From positions 1 to 64,000 of the forward strand of contig JAGCPJ010000066.1 of the NCBI GenBank assembly GCA_017965765.1: a stretch of 64,000 nt of DNA, read 5' to 3'. Position 1 is the first letter of the stretch, and the number at the start of each line of letters is the position of its first letter. This DNA comes from Bacteroidales bacterium. GTDB taxonomy: Bacteria; Bacteroidota; Bacteroidia; Bacteroidales; F082. Made by a program: the position numbers and the translations under genes. The notes under the pieces are model-generated. The model did no database searches, was not told the DNA's origin, and saw nothing but the letters and a program-made list of their open reading frames with translations. Shown here piece after piece: positions 1-7,711 of the stretch.

Positions 1-360
1 CTCAACCAAGCCGACAGCGTGATCTTCCAGACGGAGACGCAGCTAAAGGAATACGGCGACAAGCTGCCGGCCGACAAGAAAGCCGAGATTGAAAGCGCCC
101 TCGCCAAGCTGAAGACCGCTCATCAAGCCAAGGACATCGCCGGCATCGACGCTGCCATGAACGAGATGAACGCCATCTGGCAGAAAGCCTCTGAAGAGAT
201 GTACCGCAACGCCGGTGGTGCCCAGGGTGGCCCACAAGGCGGCTTCGACCCGAACAACATGGGCGGTGGCTTCCAAGGCGGCAACCCCGGCCAGAACAAC
301 GGCGGCAATGGCGGTAACGATGATAATGTTACTGATGCCGACTTCGAGGAGGTAAAGTAA
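1..360 (+). CDS. dnaK: DnaK (Hsp70 chaperone), C-terminal end only
   Basis: This is the last 119 codons of DnaK; the gene begins left of the window. It covers the helical lid and the flexible Gly/Asn/Gln-rich tail that ends in DADFEEVK, as in Bacteroidales DnaK. DnaK is the ATP-dependent Hsp70 of the cytoplasm and works with DnaJ and GrpE. The same 360 bases occur again at 6497-6856: I count 24 base differences and 4 amino-acid differences, and the final 78 bases are identical. The sequence after the stop differs completely from that after the second copy, and the strong terminator found there is missing here. I infer that this copy is the functional full-length gene, although its N-terminal part cannot be seen. 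Confidence 0.93.
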   Translation, partial: LNQADSVIFQTETQLKEYGDKLPADKKAEIESALAKLKTAHQAKDIAGIDAAMNEMNAIWQKASEEMYRNAGGAQGGPQGGFDPNNMGGGFQGGNPGQNNGGNGGNDDNVTDADFEEVK

Positions 361-371
361 CGCCAAAACAA

Positions 372-427
372 CCAACAATTGTTGGGTTAGACAAATCCGT
401 GCAGCTCAATAAGTTACACGGATTTGT
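372..427. repeat. Palindrome and 11-bp inverted repeat after dnaK
   Basis: Two dyads lie between dnaK and the CD-NTase gene. Bases 372-385 form a perfect 14-base palindrome, CCAACAATTGTTGG. Bases 391-401 (ACAAATCCGTG) pair perfectly with 417-427 around a 15-base loop. The second could be a weak terminator for dnaK, but it is followed by CGTTTC rather than a T run. No TAnnTTTG promoter is visible between here and 461. Confidence 0.6.
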
Positions 428-460
428 CGTTTCAGAATCAAAGATTGGAAAGAAAAAGAG

Positions 461-1285
461 ATGATAATACCAATGGATAGAGTAGTAAAAGACAATCACC
501 CAATTGATATGGAGACACGTTCTCTAATATCTACAAGATATAAAACCATTACTAGAGCTGTAAATAAAGACTTTTGGAATTCCACTTCTGAGAACTCTCA
601 TAGCCGCTATGTTGGCTCATATGGACGAGGAACGGCTATTAATGTTAGTGATTTGGATGTCCTAATCGAGTTACCTAACTACGAGTATGATCATTTCAAT
701 TCTTTATCAGGTAATGGACCATCTCGGCTTCTACAAGCCGTTAAAAGAGCCATACAAGACACATATCCAAGAACAGATGTTCGTGGAGACGGACAAGTTG
801 TCGTTGTTTCTTTTTCTGACGGAATGAAATTTGAAGTGCTCCCAGCTTTCCAAAATCTTAACTTTTGGGGCCTTTGGGATGGAACATATATCTATCCCGA
901 CTCTAATATGGGAGGCAACTGGCTTTCTACCAATCCAAAGGGCGAACAAGATGCTATGGCACACAAAAACAGCTACGAAAAAAGCAATGGACTTTTGTTC
1001 GATACATGTAAGCACATAAGGGCTTTGAGATCAGATTATTATTCGAGTTATCATTTATCGGGTATTCTTATTGATGCTTTCGTTTTTTCAGCTATTCGAG
1101 ACTGGCATTGGCTGCGATGTGGAGAGGAAGGCGGAAGTCCATCCGGATTATATGAGCAATCGTTGTTAGACTACTATAATAATAGTTTCAGTTCCTTTAT
1201 TTATGCCCCTGGAAGCGGAATGAAAGTTAACGCCTCTGATGACTGGGATGTTCTGGGAAAAGTTCTTAAGAAAATGGCAATATGA
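461..1285 (+). CDS. CD-NTase (SMODS-type cyclic oligonucleotide synthase), CBASS-like
   Basis: The 274-residue protein has a nucleotidyltransferase core of the cGAS/DncV-like type. It has a G52-S53 turn in the motif GSYGRGT, a metal-binding acidic pair D64 and D66 in SDLDVLIELP, and E125 in KFEVLPAF at the position of the third acid, usually Asp. Known relatives make cyclic di- or trinucleotides on phage sensing and activate a neighbouring effector. The stop overlaps the start of the SLATT gene in ATGA, so the two are translationally coupled. No Cap2/Cap3 genes accompany them. The gene is much AT-richer than dnaK, which suggests transfer. The start at 461 could instead be 473. Product and activator cannot be read from sequence. 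Confidence 0.85.
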   Translation: MIIPMDRVVKDNHPIDMETRSLISTRYKTITRAVNKDFWNSTSENSHSRYVGSYGRGTAINVSDLDVLIELPNYEYDHFNSLSGNGPSRLLQAVKRAIQDTYPRTDVRGDGQVVVVSFSDGMKFEVLPAFQNLNFWGLWDGTYIYPDSNMGGNWLSTNPKGEQDAMAHKNSYEKSNGLLFDTCKHIRALRSDYYSSYHLSGILIDAFVFSAIRDWHWLRCGEEGGSPSGLYEQSLLDYYNNSFSSFIYAPGSGMKVNASDDWDVLGKVLKKMAI

Positions 1286-1830
1286 CTGAGATTAGCTACA
1301 AAAAACTATATCAACAAATTGTTGACGCTGCAGCAAATATTCAATATACCTATACTGCACACTGGACCAAGGTCAATAGTTTACAAACAAAACAAACATG
1401 CATCAAAATAACCCAAATTGCATTGACGGCCCTCTCGACAGGAGGTTTCCTTGCTTCTCTCATATCTGGTACCCCATGGCTCAGTTGGATTGGAGGTATG
1501 ACCTCAGCTATTGCACTTGCGCTTAATTTATATTCATTAAATTTCAATCTTCCAGCAGACATTAAAGCCCATACTGATGCTGCAAATGAATTATGGGATG
1601 TAAAAGAGTCATATAAATCCCTTATCACCGACTTCAATAACTTATCAATCGAAGAAATACGATCAAAAAGAGATTCCTTAACACATTGTGTTAGTCAGAT
1701 CAATAAAAAGTATCCCGGAACTGACAACAAAGCCTTTGCTAAAGCAAAAAAGAAGCTACCTGATTATATGTTCGAAAACGGGGAATCCGCAAAGTTGCTT
1801 AACATTTGTGAAAAAGAGAATGAAGTTTGA
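1282..1830 (+). CDS. SLATT-domain two-TM effector protein
   Basis: The 182-residue protein has a short N-terminal helix, two hydrophobic segments at about residues 43-62 and 66-86, and a charged cytoplasmic C-terminal half of about 95 residues predicted to be helical. This layout, directly coupled to a CD-NTase, is that of SLATT effectors (SMODS and SLOG-associating 2TM). They are proposed to form membrane pores or disrupt the membrane when a cyclic nucleotide is made, killing the infected cell. I recognise the family by architecture and context rather than by a single motif. Low GC content matches the upstream gene. Confidence 0.78.
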   Translation: MTEISYKKLYQQIVDAAANIQYTYTAHWTKVNSLQTKQTCIKITQIALTALSTGGFLASLISGTPWLSWIGGMTSAIALALNLYSLNFNLPADIKAHTDAANELWDVKESYKSLITDFNNLSIEEIRSKRDSLTHCVSQINKKYPGTDNKAFAKAKKKLPDYMFENGESAKLLNICEKENEV

Positions 1831-1859
1831 TACATGTTTGTGAAAATAATTTATCTTTG
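1826..1859 (+). promoter_or_regulatory. Bacteroidetes promoter of the DpnII-type operon
   Basis: TATCTTTG at 1852-1859 matches the -7 element TAnnTTTG, with TTTG at 1826-1829 about 22 bases upstream as a -33 element. Initiation near 1866 would give a leader of about 40 bases before the methylase. This separates expression of the R-M genes from the CD-NTase pair. Confidence 0.65.
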
Positions 1860-1903
1860 CACCAAAATAATCCTACTAGATAAAATAACTAAATCATAAT
1901 ACA

Positions 1904-2800
1904 ATGAAAGCGAAACCATTTATCAAATGGGTGGGCGGGAAAAGCCAACTCATTGAACAACTCGAAGCCAAGCTTCCTGCTGACTTTGATAATTGGGAGA
2001 ACGTCACTTACATTGAGCCTTTTGTGGGTGGAGGGGCCTTGCTCTTCTATATGTTGCAGACGCATCCAAATATCAAGTCCGCTATCATCAATGACATTAA
2101 CGAGGATTTGACCACTTGTTATAAAGTTGTTAAACAAAGTCCCGATGTATTGGTTGAATCATTAAAACAAATCCAAAAAGAGTATTATTCCCTCCAAAAC
2201 GAAGAAGCGCGTAAACAATTCTTTTTGTTGATGCGCGATGAGTTCAACACAAAACGATTAAACCCAATTGAAAACACCACGTTGTTTTTCTTCCTCAACA
2301 GAACCTGCTTTAACGGATTGTATCGGGTGAATAAGTCAGGCCTTTTCAATGTGCCTTTTGGCAGATACGAAACACCTACCATCTGCGACCCGAACACCAT
2401 TTATGCTGACAGCGAACTGCTGCAAAACGTTGAAATCTTAACAGGTGACTACCAGAGGACATTGGCACATGCAAAGGGCAATACCTTGTTCTATTTTGAT
2501 CCGCCCTACCGTCCGTTGAATAACACAAGCAGCTTCAATGACTATGCCAAAGAAGCCTTTAACGATTTTGCCCAGCGTCGTCTGAAAGAGTTTTGTGACC
2601 AGGTTGAGGCCGCTGGATATAAATTTATGTTGAGTAATTCGGATTGCAGCGACATGTTCTTTGACGACCTGTACGCTCAATATATCATCGATCGAGTGTG
2701 GGCATCTCGAAGCGTAAATGCCAATCCTCAAAAACGAGGCAAACTGACAGAAATACTGGTCCATAATTATCAAGCAACCAAACAAACAATAAGAGCATAA
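1904..2800 (+). CDS. Dam-type adenine-N6 DNA methyltransferase (M.DpnIIA/DpnM-like, GATC)
   Basis: The 298-residue alpha-class methylase has the AdoMet motif FVGGGA at residues 40-45 and the catalytic DPPY at 199-202. The conserved Dam block with NRTCFNGLYRVN and GLFNVPFG lies at about 132-153. Family knowledge: these enzymes methylate adenine in GATC on duplex DNA and protect against the DpnII/MboI nuclease. The nuclease gene starts 1 base after the stop, as expected for a single operon in which the modifying enzyme is made first. GATC specificity is inferred from the neighbour and family, not seen directly. Confidence 0.93.
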   Translation: MKAKPFIKWVGGKSQLIEQLEAKLPADFDNWENVTYIEPFVGGGALLFYMLQTHPNIKSAIINDINEDLTTCYKVVKQSPDVLVESLKQIQKEYYSLQNEEARKQFFLLMRDEFNTKRLNPIENTTLFFFLNRTCFNGLYRVNKSGLFNVPFGRYETPTICDPNTIYADSELLQNVEILTGDYQRTLAHAKGNTLFYFDPPYRPLNNTSSFNDYAKEAFNDFAQRRLKEFCDQVEAAGYKFMLSNSDCSDMFFDDLYAQYIIDRVWASRSVNANPQKRGKLTEILVHNYQATKQTIRA

Positions 2801-2801
2801 T

Positions 2802-3632
2802 ATGGCAGCACACACCCAAGAGCAATTCGATTTGTTCATCTCCCAACTTCGGGAGACCAATGCGACACTTGACTTCTATTGCGACTTCCCGAAGATTGCA
2901 AAAAATGTGGCAGACATTGAGATCAGTCTCAACACGTTAAACTATCTTATAGGGAAAGAAGATTTACGCACGGCCGTACAAGCGCTGTGGAATAGAGACA
3001 AACGAGTGTTTGAAGTGATGGATATACTGATTGCCACGCGCAAAAAGGATGGCAAGAAATACATTGACAACGATGGTTCCATGCATTTGATTCACTCGCT
3101 GTTTACCTCCGTTGAAGGCGTGATGAAGTTCATTGAAGGTACGGGCTTGGATAAGGTGTTCAAAAACAAGGAGGTCAAAGACCTAGTGGATTATGTGTTC
3201 GGTGTTGAGACTGGATTGGACACCAATGCGCGAAAGAACCGCAGTGGCGAGATAACAGAGACGCTTGTGGCGCGCATCTTCGACAATGCCGGAATCAAGT
3301 ACCGCCAACAAGTCTCTTCAAAAGAGTACCCTGCTATCTCTGCCGTTTTGGGTGCTGACCAAAAAGTGTTTGACTTCGCGATCACAGGCCATGGTAAAAC
3401 CTACCTTATCGAAGTCAACTTCTATTCAGGTGGTGGCTCCAAGCTTAACGAGGTGGCGCGTTCCTATACCGATGTGGCTCCCAAAGTGAACGGAGTGCCA
3501 GGATTCGAGTTTGTCTGGATAACCGACGGCGAAGGCTGGAACAGTGCCAGGAACAAACTGGAAGAAGCCTTTGCCGCTATCCCAAGCATCTACAACCTGA
3601 CAACGATCAGTGAATTTATCTCAAGAGTTTAA
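2802..3632 (+). CDS. DpnII/MboI family type II restriction endonuclease
   Basis: The 276-residue length is close to the DpnII/MboI family norm. A PD-(D/E)XK-like active site is visible as D191 in KVFDFAI and E204 in LIEVNFY, followed by the family hallmark GGSKLNE at about 211-217. The enzyme is expected to cleave unmethylated GATC in invading DNA. It sits between the Dam-type methylase and a 174-residue unknown, rather than after two adjacent methylases as in the classic dpnM-dpnA-dpnB locus. The frame is intact with no missing key residue, so it is probably active. Confidence 0.92.
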   Translation: MAAHTQEQFDLFISQLRETNATLDFYCDFPKIAKNVADIEISLNTLNYLIGKEDLRTAVQALWNRDKRVFEVMDILIATRKKDGKKYIDNDGSMHLIHSLFTSVEGVMKFIEGTGLDKVFKNKEVKDLVDYVFGVETGLDTNARKNRSGEITETLVARIFDNAGIKYRQQVSSKEYPAISAVLGADQKVFDFAITGHGKTYLIEVNFYSGGGSKLNEVARSYTDVAPKVNGVPGFEFVWITDGEGWNSARNKLEEAFAAIPSIYNLTTISEFISRV

Positions 3633-3636
3633 TACT

Positions 3637-4161
3637 ATGGCTAAAAACGTCTATTCTCATTCCATCGACTTGAAAAAGTTGATCATTACAAATGCTCCTC
3701 GCGAAGAGTTTGCCGAAAAAGTAATTGGCATCGAATATCGCGGTTACGAGGTTGAGCAATGCGACGATGGTCGTAAGATTGTTATCACAAAGCCTGGCGG
3801 TAAAAGCGTGTTTGGGCATCCTAAGAAAGAGGATCTCCAGGTGTTCATTTATAATCCAGAGAACAGCGAACTTTGGCAGATCTCTCATAAGCAGATTTTG
3901 GAGGATGTTACGGCCAAATGTGAAGAGAATCCTGAAGAAGGGAAGAAGTTGATCGCTTTGCTTGAAAAGACATTAAATGGCGAAGAGCCGAATGACTTTA
4001 TAGCAGACATCCGAAATCTTTCTTTCCAAACAGGCGAACGCCCGGAAGAATTGATTAAGGCATATAAATGGATTTGGGGACAAGAAGACGTGAACTATCC
4101 GAATGGGGAAGGACGCTTCTTGTCTTGGGGTGCCTACAAAGAATTGCTTGAATCGTTGTGA
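3637..4161 (+). CDS. Uncharacterised protein inside the DpnII-type operon
   Basis: I do not recognise this 174-residue protein. The ATG at 3637, 4 bases after the nuclease stop, is preferred to an in-frame upstream start at 3610 that would overlap the nuclease. It has no signal peptide or TM segment. The N-terminal half is beta-rich and lysine-rich, with a basic patch around KPGGKSVFGHPKK. The C-terminal half is helical and ends with an aromatic stretch, RFLSWGAYKELL. Its stop overlaps the next start in GTGA, so it is co-translated with the second methylase. Context suggests an accessory role in restriction or modification, such as a controller or specificity partner, but nothing in the sequence proves this. 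Confidence 0.75.
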   Translation: MAKNVYSHSIDLKKLIITNAPREEFAEKVIGIEYRGYEVEQCDDGRKIVITKPGGKSVFGHPKKEDLQVFIYNPENSELWQISHKQILEDVTAKCEENPEEGKKLIALLEKTLNGEEPNDFIADIRNLSFQTGERPEELIKAYKWIWGQEDVNYPNGEGRFLSWGAYKELLESL

Positions 4162-5345
4162 CCAATACACTGCCCACATATCCTGATTTCACCATTCTGC
4201 AAGGCGATTGCATGGAACGGCTGACGGAGATAGAGGACAACTCCGTCGATACCATTTTTGCCGATCCGCCGTACTTTCTCAGCAACGGCGGTATCAGCGT
4301 GCATAGTGGGAAGCAGGTTTGTGTGGATAAAGGCGATTGGGACAAAGGCGGCACGCCTGAATACATCTACGAGTTCAACCGCCAGTGGCTTGCCTTATGC
4401 CGTACCAAGCTGCGCGACAACGGCACGATTTGGATTAGCGGTACCCATCACAACATCCATGTTGTTATGCGCTGCCTCCAAGAGCTGGGCTACAAGGTGC
4501 TGAACACCATCACATGGCAAAAGACCGACCCGCCGCCCAACCTCTCATGCCGCTATTTCAATTTCTCCACCGAGCTAATCATCTGGGCAAGGAAAACTGT
4601 GAAAAAACCTCACAAGTTCAACTACGAGACGATGAAGCTGCTGAATGGCGGCCAACAGATGACAGATGTTTGGCGCATTCCAGCAGTCAGCTCATGGGAA
4701 AAACAGCAAGGCAAGCATCCAACGCAGAAGCCATTGCGCTTGCTATATCGGATTATCCTTGCCGCAACAAACGAAGGCGACACCGTTCTTGACCCGTTTA
4801 GCGGTTCAGGAACGACAGGCATTGCGGCAAATCTTCTTGGTCGCAAATACATCGGCATCGAGCAGGATGAGCAGTTCTGCGATCTGTCTCTTCGTCGCCG
4901 TCAAACCTTGGAGGACGACAAAACGCGACAGAAATTGTTTGATAAAATGCGCTCAACGCCAGAAGAAACAACTGTACTCATCAATCACATGCGTGATACC
5001 GACCGCGAAAATGCAATGAAAACTGGTTTTACTTATATGCGTGCTGGTGATTCGAAAGGGTCTTTACTGGTTAAGGAAGGTTTTGAACGTCTGGGATACT
5101 TGTGTTTGCACACCAACGGCGATAACCCAGAGCTGTTCAAATTGGCTAAAAAAGGCTTTCAGATTTGGACTGCTGAAGCTTTGCGAGAGAAGGGTTTTTC
5201 AGCCGAAAATGCTCCATATTATGCTGTGATGCGGTTTGATCCATTAAAATCAGTGCCGTATGATCAACCAATAGACCTTCACAAACGTCTATATACTCAA
5301 GTCGCACGCATCCAACCACTCAGTGATTTCATTGGATTAAAATAA
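4158..5345 (+). CDS. Beta-class DNA methyltransferase (DpnA/M.DpnIIB-like) with C-terminal extension
   Basis: The 395-residue protein starts at a GTG overlapping the previous stop. Motif order is that of beta-class N6-adenine methylases: ADPPY at residues 35-39 comes first, and the AdoMet motif DPFSGSGTTG at 212-221 comes later. DpnA-type enzymes methylate GATC adenine, including on single-stranded DNA, and protect incoming DNA during transformation. The family core ends near residue 255. Here about 140 further residues follow, containing a compact segment (about 285-370) that I do not recognise. The domain could be a DNA-binding or target-recognition addition. Confidence 0.88.
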   Translation: MTNTLPTYPDFTILQGDCMERLTEIEDNSVDTIFADPPYFLSNGGISVHSGKQVCVDKGDWDKGGTPEYIYEFNRQWLALCRTKLRDNGTIWISGTHHNIHVVMRCLQELGYKVLNTITWQKTDPPPNLSCRYFNFSTELIIWARKTVKKPHKFNYETMKLLNGGQQMTDVWRIPAVSSWEKQQGKHPTQKPLRLLYRIILAATNEGDTVLDPFSGSGTTGIAANLLGRKYIGIEQDEQFCDLSLRRRQTLEDDKTRQKLFDKMRSTPEETTVLINHMRDTDRENAMKTGFTYMRAGDSKGSLLVKEGFERLGYLCLHTNGDNPELFKLAKKGFQIWTAEALREKGFSAENAPYYAVMRFDPLKSVPYDQPIDLHKRLYTQVARIQPLSDFIGLK

Positions 5346-5482
5346 TTTTTCGTCATATCATTCAATATGGTAAAAAAACATCAACACAACAACTAAGAAC
5401 GCACAATAACAATATGCGGACAAGACATATCCGTTTGCTATACAACAGAACTTTTTTCATATCATAATCTATATATCAATAA
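5346..5482. other. AT-rich right junction of the defense island
   Basis: These 137 bases between the last methylase and the truncated dnaK hold no gene, terminator or recognisable IS end. They are strongly AT-rich. The junction with dnaK sequence is at 5483-5486: a TAA stop in the dnaK frame (5480-5482) is followed at once by TTCGGCGGCGGC, where intact dnaK would encode the ATPase motif DLGGGTFD. Confidence 0.7.
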
Positions 5483-6856
5483 TTCGGCGGCGGCACCTTC
5501 GATATCTCCATCCTGGAACTCGGCGACGGTGTGTTCGAGGTGAAATCCACCAATGGTAACACCCACCTCGGCGGCGACGACTTCGACGAAGTCATCATCA
5601 ACTGGCTGGCTGAGGAGTTCATGAAGGACAACAGCGGCATCGACCTCCGTAAGGACCCGATGGCCCTGCAACGTCTGAAAGAAGCTGCCGAAAAGGCCAA
5701 GATCGAGTTGAGCTCCTCCAGCGAGACCGAGATCAACCTGCCTTACATCATGCCCGTCAACGGCATCCCGCAGCACCTGGTCCGCACCTTGAGCCGTGCC
5801 AAGTTCGAGCAGCTCTCCGATCACCTGATCCAGGCCACCCTCGAACCCTGCCGTAAGGCCCTGCAAGACGCTAACCTGAGTGTCAGCGACATCGACGAGG
5901 TCATCCTCGTGGGCGGCTCCACCCGTATCCCCGCCATCCAGAACATCGTCCGCGACTTCTTCAAGAAGGAACCTTCGAAGGGCGTCAACCCCGACGAGGT
6001 GGTCGCCATCGGCGCCTCCATCCAAGGCGGCGTGCTCACCGGCGAGGTGAAAGACGTGCTGCTGCTGGATGTCACTCCTTTGAGCCTGGGTATCGAGACC
6101 CTCGGCGGCGTGATGACCAAACTCATCGAGAGCAACACCACCATCCCGACCAAGAAGTCGGAGGTGTTCTCCACCGCTGTCGATAACCAGCCTTCCGTGG
6201 AGATCCACGTGCTGCAAGGCGAGCGTCCCATGGCCAACCAAAACAAGACCATCGGCCGTTTCATCCTCGACAGCATCCCGCCAGCGCCGCGTGGCGTCCC
6301 GCAAATCGAAGTCACCTTCGACATCGACTCCAACGGTATCCTGAATGTCTCCGCTAAGGACAAGGCCACAGGCAAGACCCAGAGCATCCGTATCGAGGCT
6401 TCTTCCGGCTTGACCGACGCTGAGATCGAACGTATGAAGAACGAAGCACAGGCCAACGCCGAAGCCGACAAGAAGGAACGTGAGCGCATCGACAAGCTCA
6501 ACCAAGCCGACAGCGTGATCTTCCAGACCGAGAAGCAGCTGAAGGAATACGGCGACAAGCTGCCTGCTGACAAGAAGTCAGAAATCGAAGGCGCCCTTGC
6601 CAAGTTGAAGAACGCCCATCAAGCCAAGGACATCGCCGGCATCGACGCCGCCATGAACGAGATGAATGCCATCTGGCAGAAAGCCTCCGAGGAGATGTAC
6701 CGCAACGCTGGTGGTGCCCAAGGCGGCCCGCAAGGCGGCTTCGACCCGAACAACATGGGCGGTGGCTTCCAAGGCGGAAACCCCGGCCAGAACAACGGCG
6801 GCAATGGCGGTAACGATGATAATGTTACTGATGCCGACTTCGAGGAGGTAAAGTAA
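5483..6856 (+). pseudogene. dnaK: 5'-truncated second copy of dnaK
   Basis: An open frame of 457 codons begins at the phosphate-binding motif GGGTFDIS (about residue 196 in E. coli DnaK numbering) and runs to the normal DnaK end. About 195 N-terminal residues of the ATPase domain are missing, and a stop lies directly upstream. The only nearby in-frame start is a GTG at 5531, inside the ATPase domain, so any product would lack a working nucleotide site. Substrate-binding domain, lid and tail are intact with no frameshift. The following terminator and genes look native, so this is probably the displaced remnant of the resident dnaK after insertion of the island. It shares about 93% of bases with the left copy over the last 360 bases. 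Confidence 0.88.
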
Positions 6857-6879
6857 AACACATCCTTCTTCACAACTAA

Positions 6880-6913
6880 AAAAATCCCGCTTCAGTGATG
6901 AGGCGGGATTTTT
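6880..6913 (+). terminator. Intrinsic terminator after dnaK
   Basis: AAAAATCCCGC (6880-6890) pairs with GCGGGATTTTT (6903-6913) around a 12-base loop and runs into a T tract. It is a strong Rho-independent terminator. The next promoter begins within 3 bases. Confidence 0.9.
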
Positions 6914-6915
6914 TT

Positions 6916-6923
6916 TATCTTTG
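6916..6923 (+). promoter_or_regulatory. Promoter -7 element upstream of the metal hydrolase lipoprotein
   Basis: TATCTTTG matches TAnnTTTG and lies 20 bases before the ATG at 6944. It starts inside the T run of the dnaK terminator. Confidence 0.7.
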
Positions 6924-6943
6924 CTCAACATAAAAAACTCACC

Positions 6944-7681
6944 ATGAAAATGATTATCACTAGCTTACTCACCCTGTTAGGCTTAGCCTCTTCCTGCGGC
7001 CAACAAACTTACGAAGTCGATAGCTTCACCACCAAAAGCGGGAAGACCGTCAAGATCCATGCTTTGGTCCATGCCTCCATGCGCATTGAATACGAGGGCA
7101 AAGAAATCCAAATCGACCCCGTGGCACAACTGGGAGAGAAGACCATCGACTATGCCGCCATGCCCAAAGCGGATTATATCTTCGTCACCCATGAGCACCA
7201 TGACCACCTAGACGTTAAAGCCATCGGGATGCTCACCAAGGACAACACCCAGCTCATCACCAACCCACGCTGCGCCGAAATGCTCGGCTATGGTACCGTA
7301 ATGGCCAATGGCGACATGCTCCAGCTAGCCGATGACATCACCGTGGAAGCGGTCCCCGCCTACAACACCACCGAAGGCCATCAGCAATTCCACCCCAAAG
7401 GAAGGGACAACGGCTTCATCCTCACCCTCGATGGGTTGAAAATCTATATCGCCGGCGACACTGAAGACATTCCTGAAATGAATACGATCCGCGACATCGA
7501 CATCGCCTTCCTGCCTTGTAATCAGCCTTACACCATGACGGTCGATCAACTCGTCAAGGCGGCAAAGACCTTCAAGCCCAAAGTGCTGTTCCCGTATCAT
7601 TATAGCCAAACGGAGGTCAGTGGCATCCCGGCATTATTGGAAAACGATGGAATTGAAGCCAGAATAAGGCACTACGAATAA
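6944..7681 (+). CDS. Metallo-beta-lactamase-fold hydrolase, lipoprotein
   Basis: The 245-residue protein has an N-terminal lipoprotein signal with Cys18 in LASSC and the zinc-binding motif THEHHDHLD (H83, H85, D87, H88). A second metal ligand sits in IAGDTED, and a later one in FPYHYS. This pattern is that of UlaG-like MBL-fold hydrolases. The substrate cannot be told from sequence. The predicted place is the periplasmic face of the inner membrane or the outer membrane. It is followed 30 bases later by the subtilisin gene and may share its transcript. Confidence 0.85.
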   Translation: MKMIITSLLTLLGLASSCGQQTYEVDSFTTKSGKTVKIHALVHASMRIEYEGKEIQIDPVAQLGEKTIDYAAMPKADYIFVTHEHHDHLDVKAIGMLTKDNTQLITNPRCAEMLGYGTVMANGDMLQLADDITVEAVPAYNTTEGHQQFHPKGRDNGFILTLDGLKIYIAGDTEDIPEMNTIRDIDIAFLPCNQPYTMTVDQLVKAAKTFKPKVLFPYHYSQTEVSGIPALLENDGIEARIRHYE

Positions 7682-7711
7682 TCAAACTTGCCCTTGCAAA
7701 TCATCTATCCT

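Noticed and set aside
391..427. Inverted repeat as a tRNA or attachment site
   Set aside because: Only one stem is present and no cloverleaf can be built. The same sequence is not repeated at the right junction.
1..6856. Island as a standard integrative element inserted at a gene 3' end by an integrase
   Set aside because: The duplicated dnaK segment is about 1.37 kb, far longer than an att site, and no integrase, recombinase or excisionase is present between the copies. Integration by homologous recombination fits better.
5531..6856. Second dnaK as a functional separate chaperone
   Set aside because: It lacks the N-terminal ATPase half and has no upstream start or ribosome binding site. 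A product from GTG 5531 could not bind ATP properly.
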